Source of the DNA: Paraphysomonas bandaiensis
Taxonomy: Eukaryota > Chrysophyceae
Assembly: GCA_965644295.1 (NCBI GenBank)
Contig: CBFFRP010000293.1
Span: forward strand, 1 to 64,000
DNA length: 64,000 bases
Reading direction: 5' to 3'
A program made the translations under genes and the position numbers. The notes beneath the pieces are model-generated. The model had not been told where the DNA came from, made no database searches, and worked only from the letters and a program-made list of their open reading frames with translations. Positions 45,677 through 56,700 of the stretch are shown piece after piece; the stretch's first letter is position 1, and each line of letters opens with the position of its first letter.

Positions 45677-46480
45677 TCAGCTTTTACCTTCAGTCAAGGC
45701 AGATTTTGTCATAACATACATGAAACTATCAAGGCAGCCATTGCTTCCACCAAGAGTATTAACAGTTAAGGACCAGCCATACGTATCACACATACCCTCC
45801 TCGACTGTATAGGGATTCAATACTGTATTATTTTTCCGCTGGCCCATAAGATATTTAGTTCTGAAATGAGGCTGAGAAAAGCTGATTTGAAGAAATACTC
45901 CAGTGGGTATTAGTACGCGAGAGACGCTCCGGCACATTTTATCTGACGAGTCAATAACTTGAGTAGCAGGATCCCAAACACTGCCTTCATCTACCATAAG
46001 GGCATCCATAGCTGCCTTATCAATTACGACATCGAAGCTGCCCTCTGGAAAATCAAGCTCGCACATATCCATTTTGATCCAATTCATTGTTTCACGTTCC
46101 TGATTAGATTCCTTCATACGATCAATGACAACGTCGGAGAAGTCAATGTTAGTTATATTCTTGTACCCTGCATCATACAAGTCTGCAGAAAATGTGCTGT
46201 TGCCACACCCAACAATGAGAATTCTATCATTTTTCTTGAGATGAGTGCACACATCATCTTTCACACTATCGAACGTCATTAGCCAATCATATGACTCCTC
46301 TTTGGCAAATCTTTCGTCCCAATATTCTCTTCTTCCGTACTCTGAGTTGTGAGCAGCGGTGAAATCAGAGGACTGTTCAGAGGACCCCACCTCCGCTTTA
46401 ACTTGCTCCTTATCAACATGATCTTTAAGAGCTGCGAGAGTGGCAGGTGAAAGAACGTCAGATAGAGCAGCAAAATCCAT
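45677..46480 (-). CDS. eEF1A lysine methyltransferase-like (EEF1AKMT4/METTL13-type) SAM enzyme
   Basis: Intronless gene of 267 residues, ATG at 46480. The class I methyltransferase fold starts with the family marker YGRREYWDERF (about residues 49-59) and WL. Motif I is ILIVGCGNSTFSADLY, with the SAM-binding Asp in NIDFSDVVIDRM and DMCELDFPEGSFDVVIDKAA in the motif II region; PHFRTKYL is typical of EEF1AKMT4. The human homologues methylate a lysine of elongation factor eEF1A, so the same role in the cytosol is likely. The first 40 residues are a charged, helical extension. It is divergent with the M16 peptidase. Confidence 0.87.
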   Translation of the reverse strand: MDFAALSDVLSPATLAALKDHVDKEQVKAEVGSSEQSSDFTAAHNSEYGRREYWDERFAKEESYDWLMTFDSVKDDVCTHLKKNDRILIVGCGNSTFSADLYDAGYKNITNIDFSDVVIDRMKESNQERETMNWIKMDMCELDFPEGSFDVVIDKAAMDALMVDEGSVWDPATQVIDSSDKMCRSVSRVLIPTGVFLQISFSQPHFRTKYLMGQRKNNTVLNPYTVEEGMCDTYGWSLTVNTLGGSNGCLDSFMYVMTKSALTEGKS

Positions 46481-46923
46481 GTATGCAAGCAGTTTGCGCG
46501 CTCCTTGTCTATTATGAGGATGTTTATATGAAGGGAGTCCAGTAACTTAGTTCTTAACTTATGCCCATATCCATATATCCTGCTGTGTGTACATGTCCGC
46601 AGATATATGTACTGCTCTACATGTACCATGTACATAACAACAATGAATGGGTGGGAGATATTCGAGCTGGCCATCCAATAGCATTTCCATATTTCAGTTT
46701 ATCCATATTTTATTGGTGCACAGTTTCTTCACTATGTCCACTGCCAGTGTGTTGAAATTCTCTCAAAATACGAAAATTGATTTTGTTGATAGAAAATGTG
46801 ATTTTTTTGGAGAGAATTTACTGTTTTTCTTGCTCCTGACATGGTTGAACAAGTAAACATATACGGAAACACGTACAGAGTATATACAGCAGTCTGTTAT
46901 GGTGTGCGTAGACTCTGGTTCAT
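46481..46923. promoter_or_regulatory. Bidirectional upstream region, methyltransferase / M16 peptidase
   Basis: 443 bp between start codons. One clear motif copy lies about 50 bp before the peptidase ATG: AGAGTATATACAGCAGTCTG (46878-46897). ATATCCTGCTGTGTGTACATG near 46573 is a weaker copy. Confidence 0.45.
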
Positions 46924-49900
46924 ATGCAGCAATTGCAGCAGAGACAGCCTCACAAACAGATCAGTGCTGTGCATTGCCATCATCATCACTCTGGCTACAG
47001 GCTCATCTTGCCACTGGATTGGACTCTAATGTCCGGCGATAAGGGAATAAGTATTCCAGGAGGGCTCGGGGATAAGAAGGAGTATCGTCGAGTGGATGTG
47101 GAGGGACTGGACGTGTTGCTGGTCTCCAATATGAAGGTTCCATCTGCAACCAAGGAATCTCATGCTGCTGCTGCTATGGCTGTAGAGGTGGGTAGTTTTC
47201 AAGACCCGCTATTAGTGGAAGGCATATCTCATTTCCTTGAACACATGCTGTTCATGGGGAGTGACGCTTATCCGGGTGAGAATGAATACGACGCCTTTAT
47301 CTCTGGTCATGGAGGGTACTGTAATGCTTTCACAGAGACAGAGCATACCGTATATAGCTTCGATATACCGACTGAGCATTTCTATAAAGCCTTGGATATA
47401 TTTTCTCATTGCTTTAAATCAGCTAAGCTATCCACTGATTCTAGCGAACGTGAGATCAGAGCTATTGAAAGTGAATTTCGCCTTGCGGTTCTGTCTGACA
47501 CATCTAGGTGTCAGGAGGTGTTAAATATGCAAGCTCCAGACTCTCATGTATTGAGGAAATTTTCGTGGGGTAATCGTCATAGCCTTGTCAGCGTACCTGC
47601 AATGAATGATATCAGCACTGATGCGGAGTTGCGAAAGCACTATAATAATTATTACCACCCGCATAATTGTCACCTAGTAGTTCTAGCACCTGTGTCACTA
47701 GACGAATTAGAGAATAAGGTAAAATCCTATTTTTCTGCATGGACACGTAGCTCTGTTGCTGCAGAAGTGAAGGAACCAGCCCGACTGCTTCCAACCGCTG
47801 AATGTCCTCTACCTTCCACTGCCCGTCTCTTGCGCATATGCCCAGTAAAGCGTAGCACTCATATATTACGTCTACATTGGGCCCTCCCGCCGACTCTGAC
47901 GCAGTATAGGTCTAAGTGTGAGCAGTACTTGAGTCATTTGATGGGTCATGAGGGACAAGGGAGTATTCTCAGCTACTTGAAGTCGGAAGGACTTGCGGTT
48001 GGATTATGTGCAGGAGTAAGTATCTCATTTTTGCAGTGCACTGCCTGAAATGTGCACACTTCAATCATTACTTTATGTGGTTGTGGATTAACTGATAGTA
48101 TATGTATGTTCAGGTTGGAGCGGATGGAATGAATCTCAACTCCCATTTTTCTATCTTTCAGCTCTCTGTGATCCTCACTGTAAAAGGTTTAGTCCAATGG
48201 ATGAGAGTGACTGCAATTGTGTATCAGTACATACACATGTTAAAAGAGGAAGGAATCCAAAAGTGGGTGTTCGATGAGTTACAGCAGCTGGGTCAAATTG
48301 AGTTTGGTGGGTATTCATGTGTACTCGTGTATCTAGGGCATTAACTGTTAACGCCGTGGCTATCATCACGCTCTGCCGTTACAGACGAACTAATTTTGAC
48401 TGTTATATTTACTTGTAGACTACAAGGATGAGTGTGACCCCGAGGATATGACAACAAGTCTTGCGGTAGAGATGACATCTCCTTATAGCAGACGCCATGA
48501 AGACATTCTCAAAGCAGAGGATGTTTTCTGGGACTGGGATCCGGAAGGAATCCGATCTCTTCTTGGACACCTTCGTCCATCTAGAGGAATTGTCATTTTG
48601 TTATCTTCTTTTTTTGAATCAGAATCAGCACAGGAAGGTGTTCTAGGATTGTCCCACAAGCGTTGCCGGGAGGCGTCAGATATTTCGAGCAGTGATACCG
48701 GAAGTGAGTCCGAAGGTGATACAGAGTACGACTTCAAGGATACAAGCAGTGAATTTAATGAGACAGATGATGATTTCTCCGACCATGATGCTGATACCAA
48801 TTCCTCTGTTGATCTTCGACAGATTGTAGACGATAGTGGAATTCCTAGGGATTACTGGCATCTAGTGCTTCCTCCATCTGGCGACCGGAAACCTATCACA
48901 GAACCCCATTTCGGAACCGCATTTTGGCAAGATGATATTCCTTGCGAAATCGTAAATGGCATGTGGGAGAAAGACCTGACTCGAAACACAGCATTGCACC
49001 TACCACCATGGAACCCCTACATTCCTGTTGATCTGACTGTGCTATCTGGAGTAGCCCCGCTAGAAGGGGATGGAGACACACGGCCACCTGCAGTAGTTTC
49101 AGAGTGTACATTTGTGCGCGTGTGGCACCTTCTCGAGTTTGAATTCAGCATGCCCAAGACGACTGTTACTTTCACTGTGTACTCGCGTCTCCTCCTTCAA
49201 GCCTACCGCAATGACGCTTGTGCATCTGATGCGATTAGGGCATCTACCGCTTTGGAATTGTTTTCATTTGTGATCTCTGACTTCCTTGCGGAGGAGATTT
49301 ATATGGCCGATATGGCTGGTTTGGAGTGTGGTATCAACACATGTGAAAGTGGTGTCATTGTGTCAATATCAGGGTTTCATGATAAGGCATTTTTATTAGC
49401 CCAGAAAGTACTGAATGCTCTGGTGAACTGGGAAGTCGCTATTACCCAAGAGCGAGTCGAAAGGCAGCTGGAAGTAATGATAAAATCATGTGAGAACAGC
49501 TATTTGCTTGCACCAGCGGCCGCCAACACACACCGACTGTTGTACCTCATGCCCCAGAAAGTGTCCAAGGACATGAAGTTGTCTGTGTTAAAGAGTTGGC
49601 AGTCAGCGAGTAGTGACGAGACTGTGGGATTCGTTTGCGAATGGGTAAATGAGTTGTTTTCCTACTCAATGTGTGAGGCTCTTGTACAAGGAAACACTTC
49701 TCTTCAAACAGCGACCAGGTTTGCAGATACAATGAGGTCCATACTGTCCGTACGGCGAAAAAGCGAAGCTAGCGGTCGTAGTTCATGTTTTTTGTCTCCA
49801 CCGGCACCTGCAGTGCGTTTACTAGATCCTAGTAGTGTTGTTACAATTCAAGCGATACCGAAGAGTATGAGCGACAAAAATGTGTGCGTAGTCGCATATT

Positions 49901-50492
49901 ACCAAATGGGAAAAGTGGAACCCCGTAATTTAGCCGTTCTGAATATCATTCGACAAATTATGGAGGAGCCTCTATTTGACAATCTCCGAACTAAACAACA
50001 GGTATGTATTATTTTTGTTGCCTAGGGTTTCTTATTGCCGATGTTTCACAGTTGGGGTACAGCGTATCTTGTGACATATGTGATACTTACGGGGTATTGG
50101 GGTTCACAATCGAAGTTGTATCTTCTTCCCATTCATTATCTGCTGTCCGGTCTGCTATTGCCCAATTTGCAGAAGTTACATTTCCTACCATATTGAGAGG
50201 ACAAACTACTGAGCAGTATGCTTCACACATCGACGCTGTGTTGACGAGTTTAAAAACTCCGTCACTCTCTCTGAATGAGTCCACGCGTCTCAACTGGTCA
50301 GAAATAACAGATAGAAGGTATTGGTTCTCATCCCGGAGAGATCGAATTGGAATTCTTTTGTCTATATCTCACGCAGAAGTTTTCGAGTTTTACAGCAAAT
50401 TTATGCTGGGTGAACCAAAGGAAACATCTCATAGAAGCCTGTTAGTTATAGAATCTCAGAGACATGATACTGTGGGTTTAAAAATAGCGTAA
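46924..50492 (+). CDS. M16A metallopeptidase (insulysin/nardilysin type), 4 exons
   Basis: Predicted 1102 residues. Exons: 46924-48015, 48114-48306, 48419-50001, 50052-50492; introns 98, 112 and 50 nt. The inverted zinc motif is HFLEH (near 47230), with the distal Glu in EREIRAIESEF about 76 residues later, so the N-terminal domain should be active. The peptide-binding and later domains follow (FSIFQLSV; EPHFGTAFWQDD; LRTKQQ-LGYSV, joined by splicing). Such enzymes degrade short peptides inside a closed chamber. A strongly acidic insert of about 55 residues (about 48670-48840) sits in the third domain. Nardilysins have an acidic insert too, but in the first domain. A second in-frame ATG at 47029 could be the start instead. 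Confidence 0.9.
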
Positions 50493-52122
50493 TCTGATAT
50501 TATTAGGTTTGAATACATTTGTTATTTACAAACTTATAACGGCTGTTGTGTAGATAGCATGTGCCGAAAGTATAGTATATTTTTTCATTGTTAGAATACT
50601 GTCAAATAGTTTTCGACCTTAGTTTAACTAAACTTGAAGTGAACAAATCTGGTAAAATCCTTTTTTCTTAAATTGGCTTCTCCAGTGACCCATACATCGG
50701 CAGTCTATCAGTGTGTTACTTATGAATATTATAAAATAGCATGCAAAGAAGAAACAAATATTACGGCAGAAATTTTTACAATAGATAAAATGTTTACAAG
50801 TAGTGAATGTCTGGTTATTAGCAATAGGCGTTTTACGAGTCAGTGCTCAAAACTGATATCCTGTTAAGATTCATTGATTCACGTATATACCTCTTAACGC
50901 GTGAATACAACACATGGATACAATGAAATATCTAATAGACTGAATAATTACCAAACTATATATAAGATACGCATCTGTACAAGATACGCAAATGTGTGTG
51001 GTGCTATAACGCTCTGTTCAAACGTATCTTGCTATTCCATACTATTAGGTCTTATTCTTCATGTGAAGGTTATATAATCAATCTCTATATCTTATAATAC
51101 GAAGTGCATCTTTTACTAAATACTAAGACTAGCTATAAATCTTATTTTCTCCCGTACTTATTTTCCAGAACACCACGAAAGGTGCGACTCCGATTTTGTT
51201 GAAGGTATTTCGGGCTCATAGCTTGTAATATTGGCAGCAATTCTCGTGTATTTACCAAAGAATCCTGAAACACTTTAATAGTGCACAAAGTCTAAGCGTT
51301 TAATTACTCGACCACTAGCTTCTTTTAGTCGACATTTTACTATTAACATCATCCTTTTATCTTGTTGGTGACTCTACGAACTACATTGGGGAACTGTAAA
51401 TTAAATTATTTTGCTCCACTTAAATGGCTTATGATTACTTCAATTAACGGTTAAATTTGGTAAATACTTTTACTGCTACTGAACGCGAAAAAATCTTGTC
51501 GCAGTAATAGTCACAAAACAACATCTTGATTGGGGTTAGTGGTTAGTGTAACATATGATATCTTGATATCTTGGAATGCTAGATATATATGTAGGTATTT
51601 ATTGTAGCGACCTATATTTATATTGCAATATATATTGCGGATTGCGGGCCCAAAGCTGGTAATATATATTTACTACCTCTGGTAAATGATGTAGTTTTAA
51701 CGTAGAATTGTCATCAATGTATACAGTTATCAAAATGGTAAAATAACATAAGTATAGAGCTCTTAAAAGTGTTATCAAATATATTAGCTATACTGAACAC
51801 CTAACTATAGTAACTGTATATTACTATAAGGTTGTATTGAAGCTAATCAATGCAGAGAGTTGCAATGAATAATGTGAAATGCTTATTATCATGTCACTTA
51901 TACAAATATCCACTGGATAAAGGACGAACACTCTCAAGTAAAAGGCATAGTATCTAGCTGTCCAATGTGTTGATTTATGTGATGGTCAGTTGAAGGCAAA
52001 AGCAGCTCATAACATAATTCCCACCAGATGATACGCTCTAAATTAGAAAAAAGGGATTCTTCTACTATAAAGGTATATATTCTGATGTGTCAATCTACAG
52101 TACCATATTTGCGCTCTTCCAT
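50493..52122. other. Long AT-rich intergenic stretch between convergent 3' ends
   Basis: A segment of about 65 bp at 50797-50865 resembles 13550-13615 (AATAGGCGTT, GAGTCA, CTGATATCCT in the same order). Otherwise there are AT runs and short frames only. Confidence 0.5.
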
Positions 52123-53237
52123 CTAAACGTTTAACTTGGTAAGGGCATTAAGTACTGCTCTGCCCCCTTGAGTTTCAAGATTATTGAATGTCTCCTCGTC
52201 AATAACTCTGGCTGTTTGCCTATTAGCAACCTAACATAGCGAAAACAGAACAGTGGCAGTTCGTCATATGCAGACGATTATAACATAAAGAGACATACCA
52301 CAATAGCAGCCGCACTGGCTTTTATAGGGACTTTACAACACTGCGCAAGATGAAGTAAAAGATAAGTCTCCATTTCCATGGTCATCGCGCTGGGGAACTT
52401 TTCCACAACCCGAGACAAGATATCGTGGTTGCAGTCGTCGAAATTCTGATCAATCCTGTCTAGTCACAGAGTAAGGAAATCTATTGACAATATCGCCACC
52501 ACTATTAATCTTACTCTGACTAGAATAAAAGGAGTCAGCGGTTACGTTTAAGCCTTTGTGCACTCTATCAGCTCCAACTTCGGATTCCATTTCGCTGACG
52601 AGGTGACTGCTCAGCTCTGTGTTCGATGGAGCCACCTAGAACTGTGTGTAACTAATATGATTAAGCATTGGACATTTTACCTTGTGTAAATGGTACGGTT
52701 CAGATTGACCATCTCTGATATCTTGCTCCGGAAAATAGTCATAATTTCGGGCGACGAAGCTAGATCCGGCAGAGGCTACAACGATAGATCCCTCCGACGC
52801 AGTTTCCACAATGCCCCCACAGGTACCAAACCGAATGACTGCCATTGGACCCTCAACAACTGCTCTTGCTTCTCTAACAAAGAAATCCATCATTGAAGGG
52901 CCCTATAACATGTTACACAGGAAAACGCCTGAACATTCAAGTTACCATGCCGATAGCGACAACAGATACATGCACGCCGCGATAGTATCCTGTGATGGTT
53001 AGAAACCCTCGAGTTGAAGTTATTGTCTGAGGAGCAGGATCAGAATCAAATAGTGAAGCAATGACTTTGGCTCTGCTGCTGGTCCCAACAACAACTATTC
53101 TGTTAGCAACTGCAGTCATCATATGAGTGTCGCCATCCACACCACACAAACCACACACCTTCTCCTCGAGCTGTCTGCATGTGCAAGTTGCGGCCATCAG
53201 ACATTGGCATGCCATTAGTATTCTCATAAACAGACAT
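52123..53237 (-). CDS. Uridine phosphorylase-like nucleoside phosphorylase, 6 exons
   Basis: Predicted 284 residues. Exons: 53237-53159, 53109-52946, 52902-52681, 52635-52515, 52459-52299, 52230-52123; introns 49, 43, 45, 55 and 68 nt. Splicing joins DGRNLHMQTARGE to VANRIVVVGTSSRA, the family N-terminus. Then come STRGFLTITGYYRGVHVSVV, IGMGPSMMDFFVRE and IRFGTCGGI (phosphate and ribose contacts), and MTMEMETYLLL near the end, the MEME-like ribose-binding motif of nucleoside phosphorylases. The enzyme splits a nucleoside with phosphate in pyrimidine (or purine) salvage; uridine preference is a family-level guess. About 165 bp upstream of its ATG a copia element has inserted. Confidence 0.87.
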
Positions 53238-53402
53238 CGTTGGTGGGGGGTGTCAATAGATTGTGGTGCAGGTCCAGGGATGCGACAGACTCTCAGGCTC
53301 GTATGAGTGCAGTGCAGTGAAGTGCTGCACATGAGAGGAAGAACAACAGCATACAGCACGTATACCATGGTATACCATGCATGCACTGTATATACATGTA
53401 AA
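53238..53402. promoter_or_regulatory. Proximal promoter of the phosphorylase gene, cut by copia element 2
   Basis: It contains GTATACCATGGTATACC (53358-53374, a near-perfect palindrome) and GCACTGTATATACATG. The matching distal part lies across the element at 58512-58600. Confidence 0.5.
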
Positions 53403-53407
53403 TCTAC

Positions 53408-53762
53408 CGAAGAGAAAAAATGTACGGATCACTCTACTGTCGTCAGTACTACAGGCTGGCAATGACACGGATCCAATACTCCCGTTGTTCTTTATCGGTC
53501 TACACTACAGGTAGGCAAAGAAACAAGTCTCTTGACAGATACTACAGAAATTGTTAGTGACAAGAAATTATGAGTCTCCCCTACAGTCATAATACTGTTC
53601 TCGTGTACTCATTCATATTTCTGTGTACATTCTAGACCGTATCCTACAGAGCTACAAATGCACTAAACTGAAAAATACAACCATCAGGGGAACAAAAATA
53701 ACGACAGACGTTAACTCTTGTCACTCGCACTTTCTCGTACCAACGTATCACTTTGCTCTGCG
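53408..53762 (-). repeat. 3' LTR of copia element 2
   Basis: 355 bp. It supplies the last codons and the stop codon of the Gag-Pol frame (stop at 53750-53748). It points toward the phosphorylase gene on the same strand. Confidence 0.95.
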
Positions 53763-56700
53763 CACCCCTGTGGCATGTGTATTGTCTCCCACGATACCAC
53801 ATGACATATACCTGTACAGAGTACCTTGAAGGGGCTTTGTCAATGCATCTGCAAGCATCATCTTCGTCGGTAAGTGCTGCAAACGAATATTTCCTGCCTT
53901 GTAATTCTCTCTGATGATCTCGCGCCTCACACGTAGATATTTCGATCGATACTTGCCACCACCTTTCATCACAAGCGATAAAGTTGACGTGTTGTCTTGA
54001 AGTACCACAGGTGCGCCAATATCGTATCCTTGACCCTTGATGAAATCTGCACACTGTATCACCTGCATCATCATATCTGACAGTCCCACCAATTCAGATT
54101 CTGTCGAGTCTTTCGTGACCATCCTTTGCTTCGAGGATTTGCACAGAACTGTCGCGCCACCTACCTTAACCACGAGTCCCGTATGTCCTTTGCCATCCTC
54201 ATGACATGCGAATGCTGAATCGATATATCCAGTGACAGCCAGCTCCTTCCCCACACACAATACCAAGTTCTGTTCCCTAGTCGCATTGAGGTAGCGGGCT
54301 ACTCTGTGAAGCTTTTCCATATCTGCCTGTGTAGGACTCTTCACTTTTGTACTCAGGTAAGCGATTGCAAGCAATATATCCGGTCTCACTCTCTTAGCCA
54401 GGTATAATAATTGTGCCACCATCTTATGGAACTTTCTCCTCTCATTCTTGCTGATCAATTTAGTCGTAGTGTTCTTAAATAACGCACCAGTAGCTGGTGA
54501 TGCAGCATTCCCTGTTACACCGTGTTCCTGTAGAAAATTCTCTATGTATGACTTCATAGACACCGTGATCTCGCCGTTCTCTGCTATTATTATATGCATG
54601 CCTAGGTAGGATAGATTTTTGTCATCGCTATACTTTACTTCCACAAAACGCTCCCTGAGCTCTTGTACAAGCTTCTTGGTATCTTCCTCCTTGTGTGACA
54701 TAACCAGTAGGTCGTCGACAAACACTACCACTGTGCATGTGTGTCCATCAACCACTCTGTTCATTACACATGGGTCTACCTCATTATGTTTGAACCCAAT
54801 CAATCGCAGGAATCCAGTTATAGTTTCATACCACAATCTCGCGCTCTGTATGCATCCATATAATGCCTTGTCTAGTCGTACATACAGCTTGCCGCTCTCG
54901 TCCACGTAGGGCTTAACTTCCGGCGCTACCTTAGATAGTATCGTAGTTAGCATAGGCTCTAGCTCCATGATGACTTCCTCTCCTGTCATCTCCGCATTTA
55001 AATACGCGCCTCCAATGTCCACCGTTGCTATATGCCGCTTCTCCTTGGCAGCAATTGCTAAGCACATCATGATCGATTGCATCGCTGCTGTTGGCGACGA
55101 TGTGTCTGTATACAGCTTCCTGTCTTGCTGTGCCCCATTCGCCACTAGTCGAGCTTTTACTTTCTCAAAGCGACCCATGCCATCGTACTTTGTCTTGAGG
55201 AACATTAGCGATCGGATTGTCTTCTTCAATTGCTTCTTTGACAACTGCTTCTTCTGCACCGGACTCATAGCCTTCTTCTCATGCAATAGTTGCTTTAGCT
55301 CTGCAACAATGGCTTTATATGCTGTAGGTCCATACTCCTGCAATCCTTTCATAACACTTGTATGGTAGGCTCTATACTCCACCGGCTTAGACGACTGGAT
55401 TCCAGAATCATCTCTCACTTGCTCTCCATGATCCTCACCGATGCTATTGTTTACCGGCACATTACGCTCACCGTCGTCATTGTCGTCACCGTCGTCACCA
55501 ACAAGCTGTGGAACATCTTCATCTTCATTCTCTGCTGAGTCGACTACATCTTCATGACTCGTTCGCGACTCTAGTTGTCGTTCGCCCTTCGCTGATTCTT
55601 CCAAGTAAGTCGAGTTATGATCCTCTTCATTAGACTCATGTCCCTCTGGCAGGTTCATCTTATCCTCCTCTCTATCCAGCCCATCTTTCGCATCAGTCTT
55701 CTGTAGCAATGGTGTCATATCGTCTCTTCCACTGCTATTATCACACGTCTTTGCTGCATTATTCATTGCGTCTATTATGAGCTGTGTTGTTCGCATCTTT
55801 ACCCAGTTAGTTCTTCTAATTCTCTTCTGTGTCTTGATATTGAAGAATACCCAACTACCGTTAGCATTGCCAGTAGGATACAATGCTATGCATGGCTCCG
55901 TACGATCCTGCTCGGCATTATTACTCCTCACCTTAGGATTGTAGCACTCCACGTAGTCTCCAAATGCCACATCTAGTTCTTTTCTGTAGTTCGGCTTTCT
56001 CCCAGTGAAAGCTACTCGTGGAGCGACGATGGAATGACTTGTCGATGGTCTTCTCAGATTCATGCGACTGTTCGCATATTTCACTAAGTCTTCCACGTTC
56101 GCATTAGGCAATTTCCACGGTAGACCTGCATTCACACTTCTTATGATCTCCTTCAGCCTTCTTATCTTGCTATCGACCCTATCCATATGATCTCCAGCAC
56201 CGCTGATGTCTATCTCCACCCCTGTAATCTTTCCTCGAAGTGGTTGAAATCCCGGCTGTGGATCCAGGTATGCTATCCTCGGTGTAAATCCATGGCTGCG
56301 CAATAGACTCACTTGCTCTTGCAGAGCTAGTCCAAGATCGTCTGTTCTCTCACTCGGTAGTGCCGCCACCAAAGTTAGTCCAAGAGGCTCCGACAACGTG
56401 ATCATGAAGGGTTGCTTCCTCACATAGAATAAGTCCGTATATAACCGCTGACTCTTTTGCTGCGACGCCTTCAATTCAATATCCACGTGTTGTCTGCGTA
56501 CCTTCTTTTTGGTGTGTTTTCCTCTGATAGCCTCACACGGTTTGCCATATATATCGAACGACCTTCTGATATCATTTGCCGTCAGCTGCACCCCTGTGAT
56601 GTTGCCGTCACTCACGAGGTTTATCGCATCTTGTTCTGAGTCAAAACCAGAATTGCGTATTAGTTCTCGAGCTTCTCTCGCCCTAGCAACTTCGCCTCTT

